Assembly: GCA_018661505.1 (NCBI GenBank)
Contig: JABJIE010000026.1
Location: 1-64,000 of the forward strand
Origin: Lentimicrobiaceae bacterium
GTDB lineage: Bacteria > Bacteroidota > Bacteroidia > Bacteroidales > F082
DNA length: 64,000 nucleotides
Direction of reading: 5' to 3'
Positions 28,734 through 38,112 of this stretch are shown here, in pieces (position 1 is the stretch's first letter; every line of letters starts with the position of its first letter). The notes under the pieces are model-generated. The model was not told the origin of the DNA. It saw only the letters and a list, made by a program, of their open reading frames with translations, and did no database searches. The translations under genes were made by a program, and so were the position numbers.

Positions 28734-30341
28734 TTGTTTACATTAAAATCACGTTTAGATACAAGTTCTAAAGAGTTTAAAAATAATTCCAAAGAGTTTG
28801 AAAAATTACTCGCTGAATACAAAAGTATTCTGAAAGCAAATACGATGGGAGGTTCGCCCCAAGCAGTAGCTAAGCATAAGGAAAGAAAAAAGTTGCTTGC
28901 TAGAGAAAGAATCGACCTGCTCATTGATCCGAACACTCCGTTTTTAGAATTATCATCCCTTGCTGGATATGATCAATATGATAATGATTTCCCATCGGCA
29001 GGAATTGTTACTGGTATTGGAGTTGTTCATGGAAGGGAAACGGTTATAATAGCTAATGATGCCACTGTAAAAGGTGGTACATATATGCAGTTTACTGTCA
29101 AAAAACACCTACGAGCACAGGAGATTGCCATGGAAAACCATCTTACATGTGTTTATATGGTTGACTCTGGAGGTGCTTTTCTTCCTGAGCAGGATACGGT
29201 TTTTCCTGACAGGGATCACTTTGGTCGTATCTTTTACAACCAAGCCAGGTTGTCGGCAATGGGAATACCACAAATTGCCATAGTAATGGGATCATGTACA
29301 GCTGGTGGAGCATATGTACCGGCAATGAGTGATGAAACAATCATTGTGAAGAATCAGGGAACCATATTTCTTGGAGGCCCCCCACTGGTTAAAGCAGCTA
29401 CTGGTGAAGAAGTAACTGCAGAGGAACTTGGTGGTGCTGAAGTTCACACTTCTGTTTCAGGAGTTGCAGACCACTTTGCCGAAAATGATACTCATGCAAT
29501 TCAGATTTGCAGAAATATATTAGAAAACCCTGAATGCAGAGAAAAACAGAAGCTCAACACAGTTCCAATTGAGGAACCATTGTACGATCCCAGGGAACTG
29601 TATGGTATTGCACCCGTAGATTTAAGAAAACTCGTTGATCCACGAGAGGTGATAATGAGAATCGTAGATGGAAGTAAATTTCAGGAATTTAAGGCTAAGT
29701 ATGCAACAACTGTTGTGACTGGATTTGCATACATAATGGGATATCCAGTGGGTATTATTGCCAATTATGGTGTTTTATTTTCAGAATCGGCACTTAAAGT
29801 TACTCATTTCATTGAGTTATGTACCTCAAGAAAGATTCCATTGGTATTTCTTCAAAATATAACTGGCTTCATGGTTGGTAAGGATTTTGAAAGAGGTGGA
29901 ATAGCAAAAGATGGAGCTAAAATGGTACATGCAGTATCAAATGCAAATGTTCCAAAATTTACGGTGGTTTTTGGCGGTTCATTTGGAGCAGGAAACTATG
30001 GGATGGCAGGTCGCGCTTTTAATCCTAGGCTATTAATGATGTGGCCAAATGCAAAAATTTCCGTTATGGGAGGAGAACAAGCAGCAAATGTTCTTGCTAC
30101 TGTTAAAGAGGATCAACTACGTGCCAAGGGCAAGAAAATGACACAAAGTGAAATTAATGCTTTGAAAAAACCAATTTTAGAAAAATATGAACGAGAAGGA
30201 TCTGCATATTATAGCACATCTAGATTATGGGATGATGGAATAATAGATCCTGTAGACACCAGAAAAGTCCTTGCAATGGGCATATCAGCATCTTTGAATC
30301 ATAAATTTCCAGAGCAAAAGTTCGGAGTATTCAGAATGTAA
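28734..30341 (+). CDS. Methylcrotonyl-CoA carboxylase, carboxyltransferase (beta) subunit
   Basis: This 535-residue protein belongs to the acyl-CoA carboxyltransferase family. It transfers CO2 from biotin to 3-methylcrotonyl-CoA to give 3-methylglutaconyl-CoA. MCC-type signatures are [36 protein letters not shown] and [19 protein letters not shown]. The start appears to be TTG at 28734: the next codons give [14 protein letters not shown], the standard N-terminus. The only in-frame codons upstream lead to a TAA, and the first ATG lies well inside the conserved part. It heads the run of leucine genes; the hydratase follows after 29 bp. The acetyl/propionyl-CoA carboxylase alternative is less likely given the adjoining methylglutaconyl hydratase. 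Confidence 0.9.
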   Translation: MFTLKSRLDTSSKEFKNNSKEFEKLLAEYKSILKANTMGGSPQAVAKHKERKKLLARERIDLLIDPNTPFLELSSLAGYDQYDNDFPSAGIVTGIGVVHGRETVIIANDATVKGGTYMQFTVKKHLRAQEIAMENHLTCVYMVDSGGAFLPEQDTVFPDRDHFGRIFYNQARLSAMGIPQIAIVMGSCTAGGAYVPAMSDETIIVKNQGTIFLGGPPLVKAATGEEVTAEELGGAEVHTSVSGVADHFAENDTHAIQICRNILENPECREKQKLNTVPIEEPLYDPRELYGIAPVDLRKLVDPREVIMRIVDGSKFQEFKAKYATTVVTGFAYIMGYPVGIIANYGVLFSESALKVTHFIELCTSRKIPLVFLQNITGFMVGKDFERGGIAKDGAKMVHAVSNANVPKFTVVFGGSFGAGNYGMAGRAFNPRLLMMWPNAKISVMGGEQAANVLATVKEDQLRAKGKKMTQSEINALKKPILEKYEREGSAYYSTSRLWDDGIIDPVDTRKVLAMGISASLNHKFPEQKFGVFRM

Positions 30342-30370
30342 TTATTGAAATTGGAAAGGAAAAATATATA

Positions 30371-31165
30371 ATGGCTGCAAAAGAAGAAACGCTAGTAATC
30401 AATTATGGTACTGTAACAACAGTTAAGCTAAATCGACCAAATGTTCATAATGCAATGAACATAAAAATGATGGAAGAGTTAACTGTATTTTTTTTACAAT
30501 TAAATAATGAAAAAAAAATAAAGCTGGTTATTATTCAGGGCGAGGGTAAGTCATTTTGTGCTGGTGCTGACATTAATTACATGAAAAATATTGCAGCTTT
30601 TGGGTATGATCAAAATTTTCAAGATGCTCTAAATATCGCAACCCTATTCAAAGCTATATACGAATGTCCTCTGCCCACTCTTGCAGTGGTTCACGGAAGT
30701 GTTTTTGGTGGAGCAAACGGACTAATCTCAGCTTGTGATATTGTGCTCGCCGAAGAGGATACAACATTTGCATTTAGTGAGGTAAAATTAGGAATCGGAC
30801 CTGCAACTATTGCTCCCTTTGTAATAAAAAGAATCGGTGAATTTAATGCCAAAGATCTAATGTTATCAGGAAGGAAGTTTGGAAGTTCTGAAGCAAAATC
30901 AATTGGTTTAATAACAAGTTTCCATAAAGGTGCCAGTTTACATGATGCTGTTGAAGTTTACAAAAAAGAATTTGAATCCAGCGCTCCAGGTGCAGTTAGA
31001 GGTACTAAAGAACTTATTACAAACGTAACAAATCAAAAGCTTGATATCAATGAAGAAATAAAATATACTTCAAAATGTATAGCAAAACTGAGGCAGGCCG
31101 ATGAAGGACAGGAAGGAATGAGTGCTTTTTTGGAAAAAAGAAGACCTAAATGGAATAAAGGTTAA
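30371..31165 (+). CDS. Methylglutaconyl-CoA hydratase (enoyl-CoA hydratase family)
   Basis: This 264-residue crotonase-fold protein would hydrate 3-methylglutaconyl-CoA to HMG-CoA. The oxyanion-hole regions are visible (GKSFCAGADINYM and HGSVFGGANGLISACDIVLA). The first catalytic Glu of ordinary enoyl-CoA hydratases is not present (GGANGLISACD in place of GGxCELxxxCD). The second is kept in FSEVKLGIGPATIAPFVI, the pattern I associate with LiuC/AtuE-type hydratases. It sits between the two carboxylase subunit genes, the standard order of liu clusters. Confidence 0.88.
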   Translation: MAAKEETLVINYGTVTTVKLNRPNVHNAMNIKMMEELTVFFLQLNNEKKIKLVIIQGEGKSFCAGADINYMKNIAAFGYDQNFQDALNIATLFKAIYECPLPTLAVVHGSVFGGANGLISACDIVLAEEDTTFAFSEVKLGIGPATIAPFVIKRIGEFNAKDLMLSGRKFGSSEAKSIGLITSFHKGASLHDAVEVYKKEFESSAPGAVRGTKELITNVTNQKLDINEEIKYTSKCIAKLRQADEGQEGMSAFLEKRRPKWNKG

Positions 31166-31218
31166 TAATCATTGAACATAAAATAACCTAAAATCAACCC
31201 TAAGTACAACCAAATATT

Positions 31219-33213
31219 ATGATAATAAAGAGCTTCAACAAAATATTAATCGCAAACAGGGGTGAGATAGCTGTCAGAATAATGAAGACGGCAAAAAAGC
31301 TAGGAATATCTTCCGTTGCAATATATTCTGAGGTAGATTTGGAATCATATCATGTTCGGTTTGCAGATGAAGCATTTTGCATTGGAGAGCAGGAACTTAA
31401 TGATACATATCTTAACGTAGATAAAATTATTTCAGTTGCCTTAAAATCTGGATGTGATGCAATACATCCTGGATATGGTTTTCTATCCGAAAGTCCCATC
31501 CTAGTGGATGCATGTAATAAAGCTGGCATCACTTTTATTGGACCCGACATAGAAGCCATAACACTAATGGGTAATAAAATTGAAGCAAGAAATTTTGTGA
31601 GAAAGACGGGTGTGCCCATGACCGAAGGTATTACTGGCGATACTGAGCATCTACTCAAAAATGCAAATAAAATTAAGTATCCTATTCTTGTAAAAGCAGC
31701 AGCAGGTGGAGGTGGTAAAGGGATGAGAATAGTTAATGATCCTAAAATGTTAAGAGAAATTCTTGAAACAACTTCAAGGGAAGCATTAAACTATTTTGGT
31801 GATGGAACCATTTATATTGAAAAGTATATTGAGGAACCAAGGCACATTGAATTTCAAGTTATTGGTGATAATTATGGTAATGTTATTCATCTTTTTGAAC
31901 GTGAATGCACAATCCAAAGAAGATATCAGAAAATCATTGAGGAGGCCCCTTCTCCAACTTTAACACCAGAGGTCAGAAATAAAATGGGTAAATCTGCTGT
32001 GGATATTGCAAAAGGGGTTGGTTATAATAGTGTTGGCACCATCGAGTTTCTGGTGGATAATGATTTGAATTATTATTTTCTGGAAATGAATACCAGAATA
32101 CAGGTAGAACATCCAGTTACTGAGCTTGTAACTGGCATTGACCTTGTTGAAGAACAGATTTATATTGCTGCTGGAAATAAGCTAAGGCTGAAACAAGAGG
32201 AAGTTAAACAATCAGGTAATGCAATTGAAAGCAGAATATATGCAGAAGATCCTGCCAACAATTTTTTACCTCATCCTGGGTTAATTAGTCTGCTACTCTT
32301 TCCAGAGGGAAAGAATATTCGAATTGACTCATCCATAGATAGAGTGACCACAATTCATAGTTTTTTTGATCCCATGATCAGCAAACTAATAGTTTGGGAA
32401 AAGACCAGAGATAAAGCAATTGAACTCAGCATTAAATCACTCAAAGAGTTTGTTATTCATGGAATTAAGACAAATATCACTTTTTTAATAAATGTTCTTG
32501 AACACCCCACATTTAGAGAAAATAAATTATCAACAAAATTTTGCGATGAGCATATTGATGATATTTTAACTGAAGAAATTATTGCAAAGAAAAAGATAGG
32601 TGATGAGATACCAATTATCTCCTTGGCCTTATATACACTTAACAATAATAAAGAGAAAAATAATAATAATACTTGGGATAGAATAGGTTACTGGCGTAAT
32701 TCCATGAATCTTGGTTTTAAGTGTGATAAGGATGAAGTAACTCTTGAAATACTCAGCTTATGTTCGACGGAAATAATTTTTGCTTTTAATAAAAAAATAT
32801 TAAAAATTAATAATCCTCATATTTCCAAAAACAAGGTTGAGTTTAAACTAAATAACAAGCTTTATACTGCATTTATTTCTGCCGATAAGCATGGAGCGTT
32901 TGATGTTTCTATTAATGGTTTAATATTCAACGTTAAACGGAATGATCTCCTTTTTCTTGACACAGATTATGATAGTAATAATGAAGATATGGAAGGTAGT
33001 TTATTTGCTCCTATGCCAGGTAAAGTTATCAAAATTAATGTTGAAAAAGGCGATAAAGTATCAAGGGGTAAAGTACTATTGGTTGTAGAGGCCATGAAAA
33101 TGGAAAATAATATTATTGCATCACAGGATGCTATTGTTGATAAAGTGGCTGTAAATGTTGGTGATATGGTTGATGCTGATGTGCAGTTGGTAGTATTAGA
33201 AGAAATTAAATAG
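31219..33213 (+). CDS. Methylcrotonyl-CoA carboxylase, biotin carboxylase/carrier (alpha) subunit
   Basis: This 664-residue protein has an N-terminal biotin carboxylase (about 1-450). Evidence is KILIANRGEIAVRIMKTAKK, the glycine-rich ATP loop KAAAGGGGKGMRIV and EMNTRIQVEHPVTE. A variable central linker with Asn/Lys-rich sequence follows, then a C-terminal biotinyl domain with the biotin-accepting lysine in EAMKMENN (near residue 626). It carboxylates its own biotin with bicarbonate and ATP and hands the carboxyl group to the beta subunit encoded 0.9 kb upstream. The gene order carboxyltransferase, hydratase, biotin subunit supports methylcrotonyl-CoA as substrate. Confidence 0.92.
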   Translation: MIIKSFNKILIANRGEIAVRIMKTAKKLGISSVAIYSEVDLESYHVRFADEAFCIGEQELNDTYLNVDKIISVALKSGCDAIHPGYGFLSESPILVDACNKAGITFIGPDIEAITLMGNKIEARNFVRKTGVPMTEGITGDTEHLLKNANKIKYPILVKAAAGGGGKGMRIVNDPKMLREILETTSREALNYFGDGTIYIEKYIEEPRHIEFQVIGDNYGNVIHLFERECTIQRRYQKIIEEAPSPTLTPEVRNKMGKSAVDIAKGVGYNSVGTIEFLVDNDLNYYFLEMNTRIQVEHPVTELVTGIDLVEEQIYIAAGNKLRLKQEEVKQSGNAIESRIYAEDPANNFLPHPGLISLLLFPEGKNIRIDSSIDRVTTIHSFFDPMISKLIVWEKTRDKAIELSIKSLKEFVIHGIKTNITFLINVLEHPTFRENKLSTKFCDEHIDDILTEEIIAKKKIGDEIPIISLALYTLNNNKEKNNNNTWDRIGYWRNSMNLGFKCDKDEVTLEILSLCSTEIIFAFNKKILKINNPHISKNKVEFKLNNKLYTAFISADKHGAFDVSINGLIFNVKRNDLLFLDTDYDSNNEDMEGSLFAPMPGKVIKINVEKGDKVSRGKVLLVVEAMKMENNIIASQDAIVDKVAVNVGDMVDADVQLVVLEEIK

Positions 33214-33296
33214 TACTATATTTTCATTTTAATTTTTAGCTAAGAATTTCGTAATTTGCAACAGCAAAAACCTAATCATTAACTAATAGATGGGCA

Positions 33297-34442
33297 ATGG
33301 ATTTTGAACTTACAGAGGAACAAAAATTAATACGAGAAACAGTTCGTGATTTTGCTGAACGTGAAATAAAACCTGTTGCAAAAGAGCTGGATGAGAAGGC
33401 TATATTTTCCTATGATTTGACAAAAAAAATGGGCGAAATTGGTCTTTTTGGAATGAACACACCAGAAAAATATGGTGGACAGGGTTTGGATACTCTTTCA
33501 TACATAATCTCCGTTGAAGAACTTGCACGTGTTGATGGTTCTCAGGCAGCAACTCTTGCTGCACACAACTCACTTGGAATAGGTCCTTTGATTAACTATG
33601 GAACAGAAGAGCAGAAATTAAAACATATTCCACAACTATGCACTGGTGAGGCACTATGGAGTTTTGGACTCACAGAAGCAGGAGCAGGATCGGATTCAAG
33701 AGGAAGCAAAACTATTGCAGTTTTGGATGGAGATGAGTGGGTTATAAATGGTTCAAAAATATTCATAACTAATGCCTCTGTTGATATTAGTGTAGGATGC
33801 ACAGTACAGGCAGTAAGTGGGGAAGAAAATGGAAAGAAAATTTTCACAACGATAATTGTTGAGAAAGACACACCAGGGTTTAAGCGAATTACAATGCATG
33901 GAAAAATGATGTGGAGAGCATCTGATACAGCTGAACTGTTTTTTGATGATGTGAGAGTTCCCAAAGAAAACCTACTTGGAAAAGTTGGCCAGGGTTCCCA
34001 TATTATGCTTCATACTCTTGATGGAGGTAGATTATCCATTGCAGCAATGGGTTTAGGCTGTGCTCAAGGAGCCTTTGAACTTGCCTTAAATTATGCAAAC
34101 GAAAGAAAACAGTTTGGGAAACCAATTAGTAAATTCCAAATAAATGCATTTAAACTTGCAGATATGGCCACAAAAATTGAGCTGGGTAGAAACCTTTTGT
34201 ATAAGGCATGCTGGTTGAAAGATAATGGCAAACCATATTCAAAAGAAGCTGCAATGTCAAAACTTTACTGTTCAGAAATTGCCAAAGAAGTGGCCGATGA
34301 ATCAGTACAAATTCACGGCGGATATGGCCTCATGAAGGACTATGATGTGGAAAGGTTCTACCGCGATCAGAGATTATTACAAATTGGAGAAGGAACTTCA
34401 GAAATACAGCGTTTGGTCATATCCAGATTGATCGGATGTTAA
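33297..34442 (+). CDS. Acyl-CoA dehydrogenase, short-chain/branched type
   Basis: This 381-residue FAD enzyme has the three acyl-CoA dehydrogenase domains: helical N-terminus (DFELTEEQKLIRETVRDFAE), beta middle (FGLTEAGAGSDSRG) and helical C-terminus (ANERKQFGKPISKFQ). The location implies isovaleryl-CoA dehydrogenase. The catalytic Glu, however, is in IGEGTSEIQR (Glu365), as in short- and medium-chain enzymes. The position used by isovaleryl-CoA dehydrogenase (Glu before Arg in the middle of the protein) is Gly244 in LDGGRLS. It could act on isovaleryl-CoA, 2-methylbutyryl-CoA or butyryl-CoA. TAATTTGC at 33251-33258 resembles a -7 box, so it may also be transcribed separately. Confidence 0.88.
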   Translation: MDFELTEEQKLIRETVRDFAEREIKPVAKELDEKAIFSYDLTKKMGEIGLFGMNTPEKYGGQGLDTLSYIISVEELARVDGSQAATLAAHNSLGIGPLINYGTEEQKLKHIPQLCTGEALWSFGLTEAGAGSDSRGSKTIAVLDGDEWVINGSKIFITNASVDISVGCTVQAVSGEENGKKIFTTIIVEKDTPGFKRITMHGKMMWRASDTAELFFDDVRVPKENLLGKVGQGSHIMLHTLDGGRLSIAAMGLGCAQGAFELALNYANERKQFGKPISKFQINAFKLADMATKIELGRNLLYKACWLKDNGKPYSKEAAMSKLYCSEIAKEVADESVQIHGGYGLMKDYDVERFYRDQRLLQIGEGTSEIQRLVISRLIGC

Positions 34443-34554
34443 ATTTATTGTTTCTGAGTATATATTCATAAAATATCCGTTAATCTGACACGAATAATGG
34501 TAAAGGGCCACTTTTTTATTGTAAGACCTTTAACAAACATCAAACTAATTAACT

Positions 34555-36483
34555 ATGCTTTGGAAACCAAAAGCCTCCTATAGTATTAATTCAAACATGC
34601 AAAAATTTCTAAATCATGTCGCCCTAAGATATGACCTACCTAGAAATGATTATAGAACTGTTCATGGATGGAGTATAGAAAACACGGAAGAATTCTGGGC
34701 TGAAATATGGGATTATTGCGATGTTATTTACTCCACAAATTACGAATCAGTTGTGGACAATCCAAAAAAAATGCCCGGAGCATCATGGTTTAAAGGATCT
34801 AGATTAAACTTTGCTGAAAATCTATTAAAACGAAATGATGATCATGTAGCTTTGATATTTCGTGGAGAAGACACAGTAAAAAGAGAGATTACTTATAAGC
34901 AATTGAACGAAGAGGTAAGAAGAGTTGCAGCAGGATTCAAAAATATGGGTGTAAAAATCGGTGATAGAATAGCCGCATTTATGCCAAATATGCCCGAAAC
35001 TATTATTGCAATGCTTGCTGCCACATCAATGGGTGCAATATGGACATCCACTTCACCAGACTTTGGGATAAAAGGTGTTTTGGATAGGTTCTCTCAAATA
35101 GAACCAAAATTAATTATTGCTGCAGACGGATATTTCTATAAAGGCAAGGCTTTTGATTCACTTGAAAAACTCAAGGGTATCTTATCTAGTCTTCCCTCGG
35201 TTGAAAAAGTTTTACTTGTTGACTATACTGGTAATCTAAATACAACCGGCATGAAAAATGCTGTACTGTGGGAGGAATTAGGAAAAGGAAGTAATGACCC
35301 TCTTGTATTTGAGCAATTACCATTCGATCATCCTCTTTATATAATGTATTCATCTGGTACAACAGGGCTTCCAAAAAGTATAGTTCACTCTGCTGGAGGA
35401 ACTCTTGTTCAGCATTTAAAAGAACTTATACTTCATAGCGGTATTACTAAAGATCAAACTGTATTTTACTTTACAACGTGCGGATGGATGATGTGGAATT
35501 GGATTGTTAGTAGTTTGGCCATTGGATCAACACTTGTGCTATACGATGGAAATCCATTTTATCCAGGTCCGGATGCACTTATCAAAATGGCTAAAGAATT
35601 AAAAATTGATTTCTTTGGTACAAGCGCCAAATATATTGCTTCATTGGAAGATGCAGGTGTTATACCTTCGGAAATCGATAGTTTTCCACATCTTAAGGTG
35701 ATAGCCTCTACCGGTTCACCATTGTCAAATGATAGCTTTGAATATGTATATAAAAAGTGGAAAAGTGATGTTCAGCTTTCATCCATTGCTGGTGGAACAG
35801 ATATTATTTCATGTTTTATTCTGGGCAATCCCGTTTTGCCTGTTTACATAGGAGAAATTCAGTGTAAGGGACTGGGAATGGATGTTGATTGTTATGATCA
35901 TGCTGGCAATGGTGTTATAAATGAACAAGGAGAGCTTGTATGTAAAACCGCCTTCCCGTCCATGCCCGTATATTTTTGGAACGATACTGGGAATAAAAAA
36001 TATCATGCTGCTTATTTTGAAGAATACACGGGTATTTGGCATCATGGAGATTTTATTGAAATTACTGAACATGGAGGTATAAAAATGCTTGGCAGATCTG
36101 ATTCAACGTTAAATCCACAAGGAGTCAGAATTGGAACGGCTGAGATATACCGAGTGGTGGAAAGCATATCAGAAATAGAAGACTCTGTTGTTGTTGGACA
36201 CAAAATTGATGGTGATGAAGAAGTAGTTTTATTTGTCAAATTAAAAAATGGTAGTAACCTTGATGAAAAACTTGAAAAAAATCTCAGGTCTTCCATTAAA
36301 AATAACTGTAGTCCACGTCATGTGCCTTCAATAATCATTCAAGTTCCAGACATTCCTTATACAATAAATGGTAAAAAGGTTGAAATTGCTATAAAAAAGA
36401 TAATCCATGGGCAACCCATTGGAAATAAAGATGCATTGGCAAACCCAGAATGTTTGGAACATTTTAAAGGAATTCTAAATTAA
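34555..36483 (+). CDS. Acetoacetate-CoA ligase
   Basis: This 642-residue ANL-superfamily enzyme activates acetoacetate with ATP and CoA to acetoacetyl-CoA. Visible are the N-terminal ACAS_N-like start (WSIENTEEFWAEIWDYCDVI), the P-loop-like YSSGTTGLPKSIVHS and the C-terminal core GRSDSTLNPQGVRIGTAEIY. The catalytic Lys lies in INGKKVEIAIKK near the end. As the last gene of the leucine locus it would salvage the acetoacetate made by HMG-CoA lyase. The protein looks complete. Confidence 0.92.
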   Translation: MLWKPKASYSINSNMQKFLNHVALRYDLPRNDYRTVHGWSIENTEEFWAEIWDYCDVIYSTNYESVVDNPKKMPGASWFKGSRLNFAENLLKRNDDHVALIFRGEDTVKREITYKQLNEEVRRVAAGFKNMGVKIGDRIAAFMPNMPETIIAMLAATSMGAIWTSTSPDFGIKGVLDRFSQIEPKLIIAADGYFYKGKAFDSLEKLKGILSSLPSVEKVLLVDYTGNLNTTGMKNAVLWEELGKGSNDPLVFEQLPFDHPLYIMYSSGTTGLPKSIVHSAGGTLVQHLKELILHSGITKDQTVFYFTTCGWMMWNWIVSSLAIGSTLVLYDGNPFYPGPDALIKMAKELKIDFFGTSAKYIASLEDAGVIPSEIDSFPHLKVIASTGSPLSNDSFEYVYKKWKSDVQLSSIAGGTDIISCFILGNPVLPVYIGEIQCKGLGMDVDCYDHAGNGVINEQGELVCKTAFPSMPVYFWNDTGNKKYHAAYFEEYTGIWHHGDFIEITEHGGIKMLGRSDSTLNPQGVRIGTAEIYRVVESISEIEDSVVVGHKIDGDEEVVLFVKLKNGSNLDEKLEKNLRSSIKNNCSPRHVPSIIIQVPDIPYTINGKKVEIAIKKIIHGQPIGNKDALANPECLEHFKGILN

Positions 36484-36497
36484 ATGGAGAGATAATA

Positions 36498-36692
36498 TTA
36501 AGTGTTGATCTCTTTGAGAATCTTAGTTACCTCTTCTTCCGTGAAATGAAGCTTTTCCTTGCAAATTTTGATAAGCTCACTGGCTCTTTTTACTTTCTTG
36601 GTTAGCTCATCAACATCAATTTCATTTTTTTCCATTTCAGCTACAAGTTCCTCCAGCTCAATGATTGCATCTGTATATTTAATTTTATTCAT
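36498..36692 (-). CDS. xseB: Exodeoxyribonuclease VII small subunit
   Basis: This 64-residue helical protein has the XseB pattern: YTDAIIELEELVAEMEKNEI in the first half, then a coiled region and a short tail. It binds XseA to form exonuclease VII, which digests single-stranded DNA from both ends. It follows xseA by 5 bp, confirming the assignment. Confidence 0.93.
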   Translation of the reverse strand: MNKIKYTDAIIELEELVAEMEKNEIDVDELTKKVKRASELIKICKEKLHFTEEEVTKILKEINT

Positions 36693-36697
36693 GTGAT

Positions 36698-38020
36698 TTA
36701 CTTATTAACTATTGATATGGTTTTTCCTTTGGTGAAAGTCGTCTCTAAAATATCACCATCATTTAAAAATTTAGCATCTTTTACAACTTTTCCTTCATAA
36801 ACAGTAATTGAATAGCCGCGTTTTAAAATATTCTCTGGATGTAATAGCCTGATTTTCTCAGTTAGTGTCATTACCGTATGATTATTCTCAATAAATAATT
36901 TATTTGTTTGGTTTGTAATTAATAGCAATATGTTGTTCAGTAAATGATTCTGTTTATTTATGGATTTTTGTATTGCATTTATAAATTTGTAATTGATATC
37001 CTTTAGGATCAAATTATTTTGATAAACTAACCTTTCGGTTGTTGCTTTTAGCTTCGTGGATAACTGTTTTAATATTTCTCTATTATGACTGAGAATGCCA
37101 TTGGATTTTTCCAATAATATATTCTCAACATCTTGAATTCTAACAGATAGCTTATGAAATTTATGGATAAGATAATATCCTACTTCTGTGGGAGTAATCT
37201 TATTTACAAACGAAACCTGTTCGGAAACGGTAAAATTTGTTGAGTGTCCAATTCCTGTTATTACAGGTATTGGAAAATCTGCAACCGAAGATGCAAGATT
37301 ATAGTTATCAAATATACTTAGCCCTATATCACCACCTCCTCCTCTAATAATAAGAACTGCATCAAAATGATGAATTATCTTATTAATGGATGTTAGTTGA
37401 GATGTTATTGACTTTACGGCTCCATCTCCTTGAAGTAAAGCAGGAAACAACATGTGAAAGAATTTATATCCCCATTCGTTATTGTCTATAACTTTTATAA
37501 AATCCTGATATCCTTTGCTTGTTTCAACAGAAATAATAGCCAATCTTTGAATGAGTAATGGGGGTAGTAGCTGTTTATTTTTATAGAATTTACCTTCGTC
37601 CTTTAGCCTAGCTATTGATTTCTGTTTTTCCTTTGCCAGCTCTCCAAGGGTAAATGATGGTTCTATATCATGTATCTGAAGAGAAAGACCATAAATGGGG
37701 CTAAATTTCACACTACACCTCAGCAAAACTGTCATTCCATCACCTATTTTTTCATTGGTTACATTGGTGAATTTTAATGACATATCTTTAAATGATCCAG
37801 CCCAAATAATTGCTCTCATTTGAGCAACTACTTTTCCATTTTGTTTCTCTACCAAATCGGGATAACAATGGCCACTTTTGGGATAAAAATTAAGTTTAGC
37901 TATCTCGGCTTTAACCCAATAAGATTTTGTGTACGTTTTATTTATTACGGACTCAACACTTTGTGTTAATTCGAGTAGTGAGTGGTATTTATTATCAATA
38001 TTTTTAATCTCTAAATCCAT
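36698..38020 (-). CDS. xseA: Exodeoxyribonuclease VII large subunit
   Basis: This 440-residue protein has an N-terminal OB-fold (SYWVKAEIAKLNFYPKSGHC), the catalytic core (AIISVETSKGYQDFIKVID, VLIIRGGGGDIGLSIFDN, PVITGIGHSTNFTVSEQVS) and a long helical C-terminus that binds XseB. It degrades single-stranded DNA in repair and recombination. TAATTTTG on the minus strand at 38052-38045 may be its -7 box. The spacing to xseB (5 bp) shows one operon. Confidence 0.95.
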   Translation of the reverse strand: MDLEIKNIDNKYHSLLELTQSVESVINKTYTKSYWVKAEIAKLNFYPKSGHCYPDLVEKQNGKVVAQMRAIIWAGSFKDMSLKFTNVTNEKIGDGMTVLLRCSVKFSPIYGLSLQIHDIEPSFTLGELAKEKQKSIARLKDEGKFYKNKQLLPPLLIQRLAIISVETSKGYQDFIKVIDNNEWGYKFFHMLFPALLQGDGAVKSITSQLTSINKIIHHFDAVLIIRGGGGDIGLSIFDNYNLASSVADFPIPVITGIGHSTNFTVSEQVSFVNKITPTEVGYYLIHKFHKLSVRIQDVENILLEKSNGILSHNREILKQLSTKLKATTERLVYQNNLILKDINYKFINAIQKSINKQNHLLNNILLLITNQTNKLFIENNHTVMTLTEKIRLLHPENILKRGYSITVYEGKVVKDAKFLNDGDILETTFTKGKTISIVNK

Positions 38021-38112
38021 GTGATATCCAAAACAAGGTTAAAACAAAATTAATAAAATAAGCCTGTTAGTTTCCGTTAAATAAATTCTTTTGGAGGGCC
38101 AAATGGGTAACT

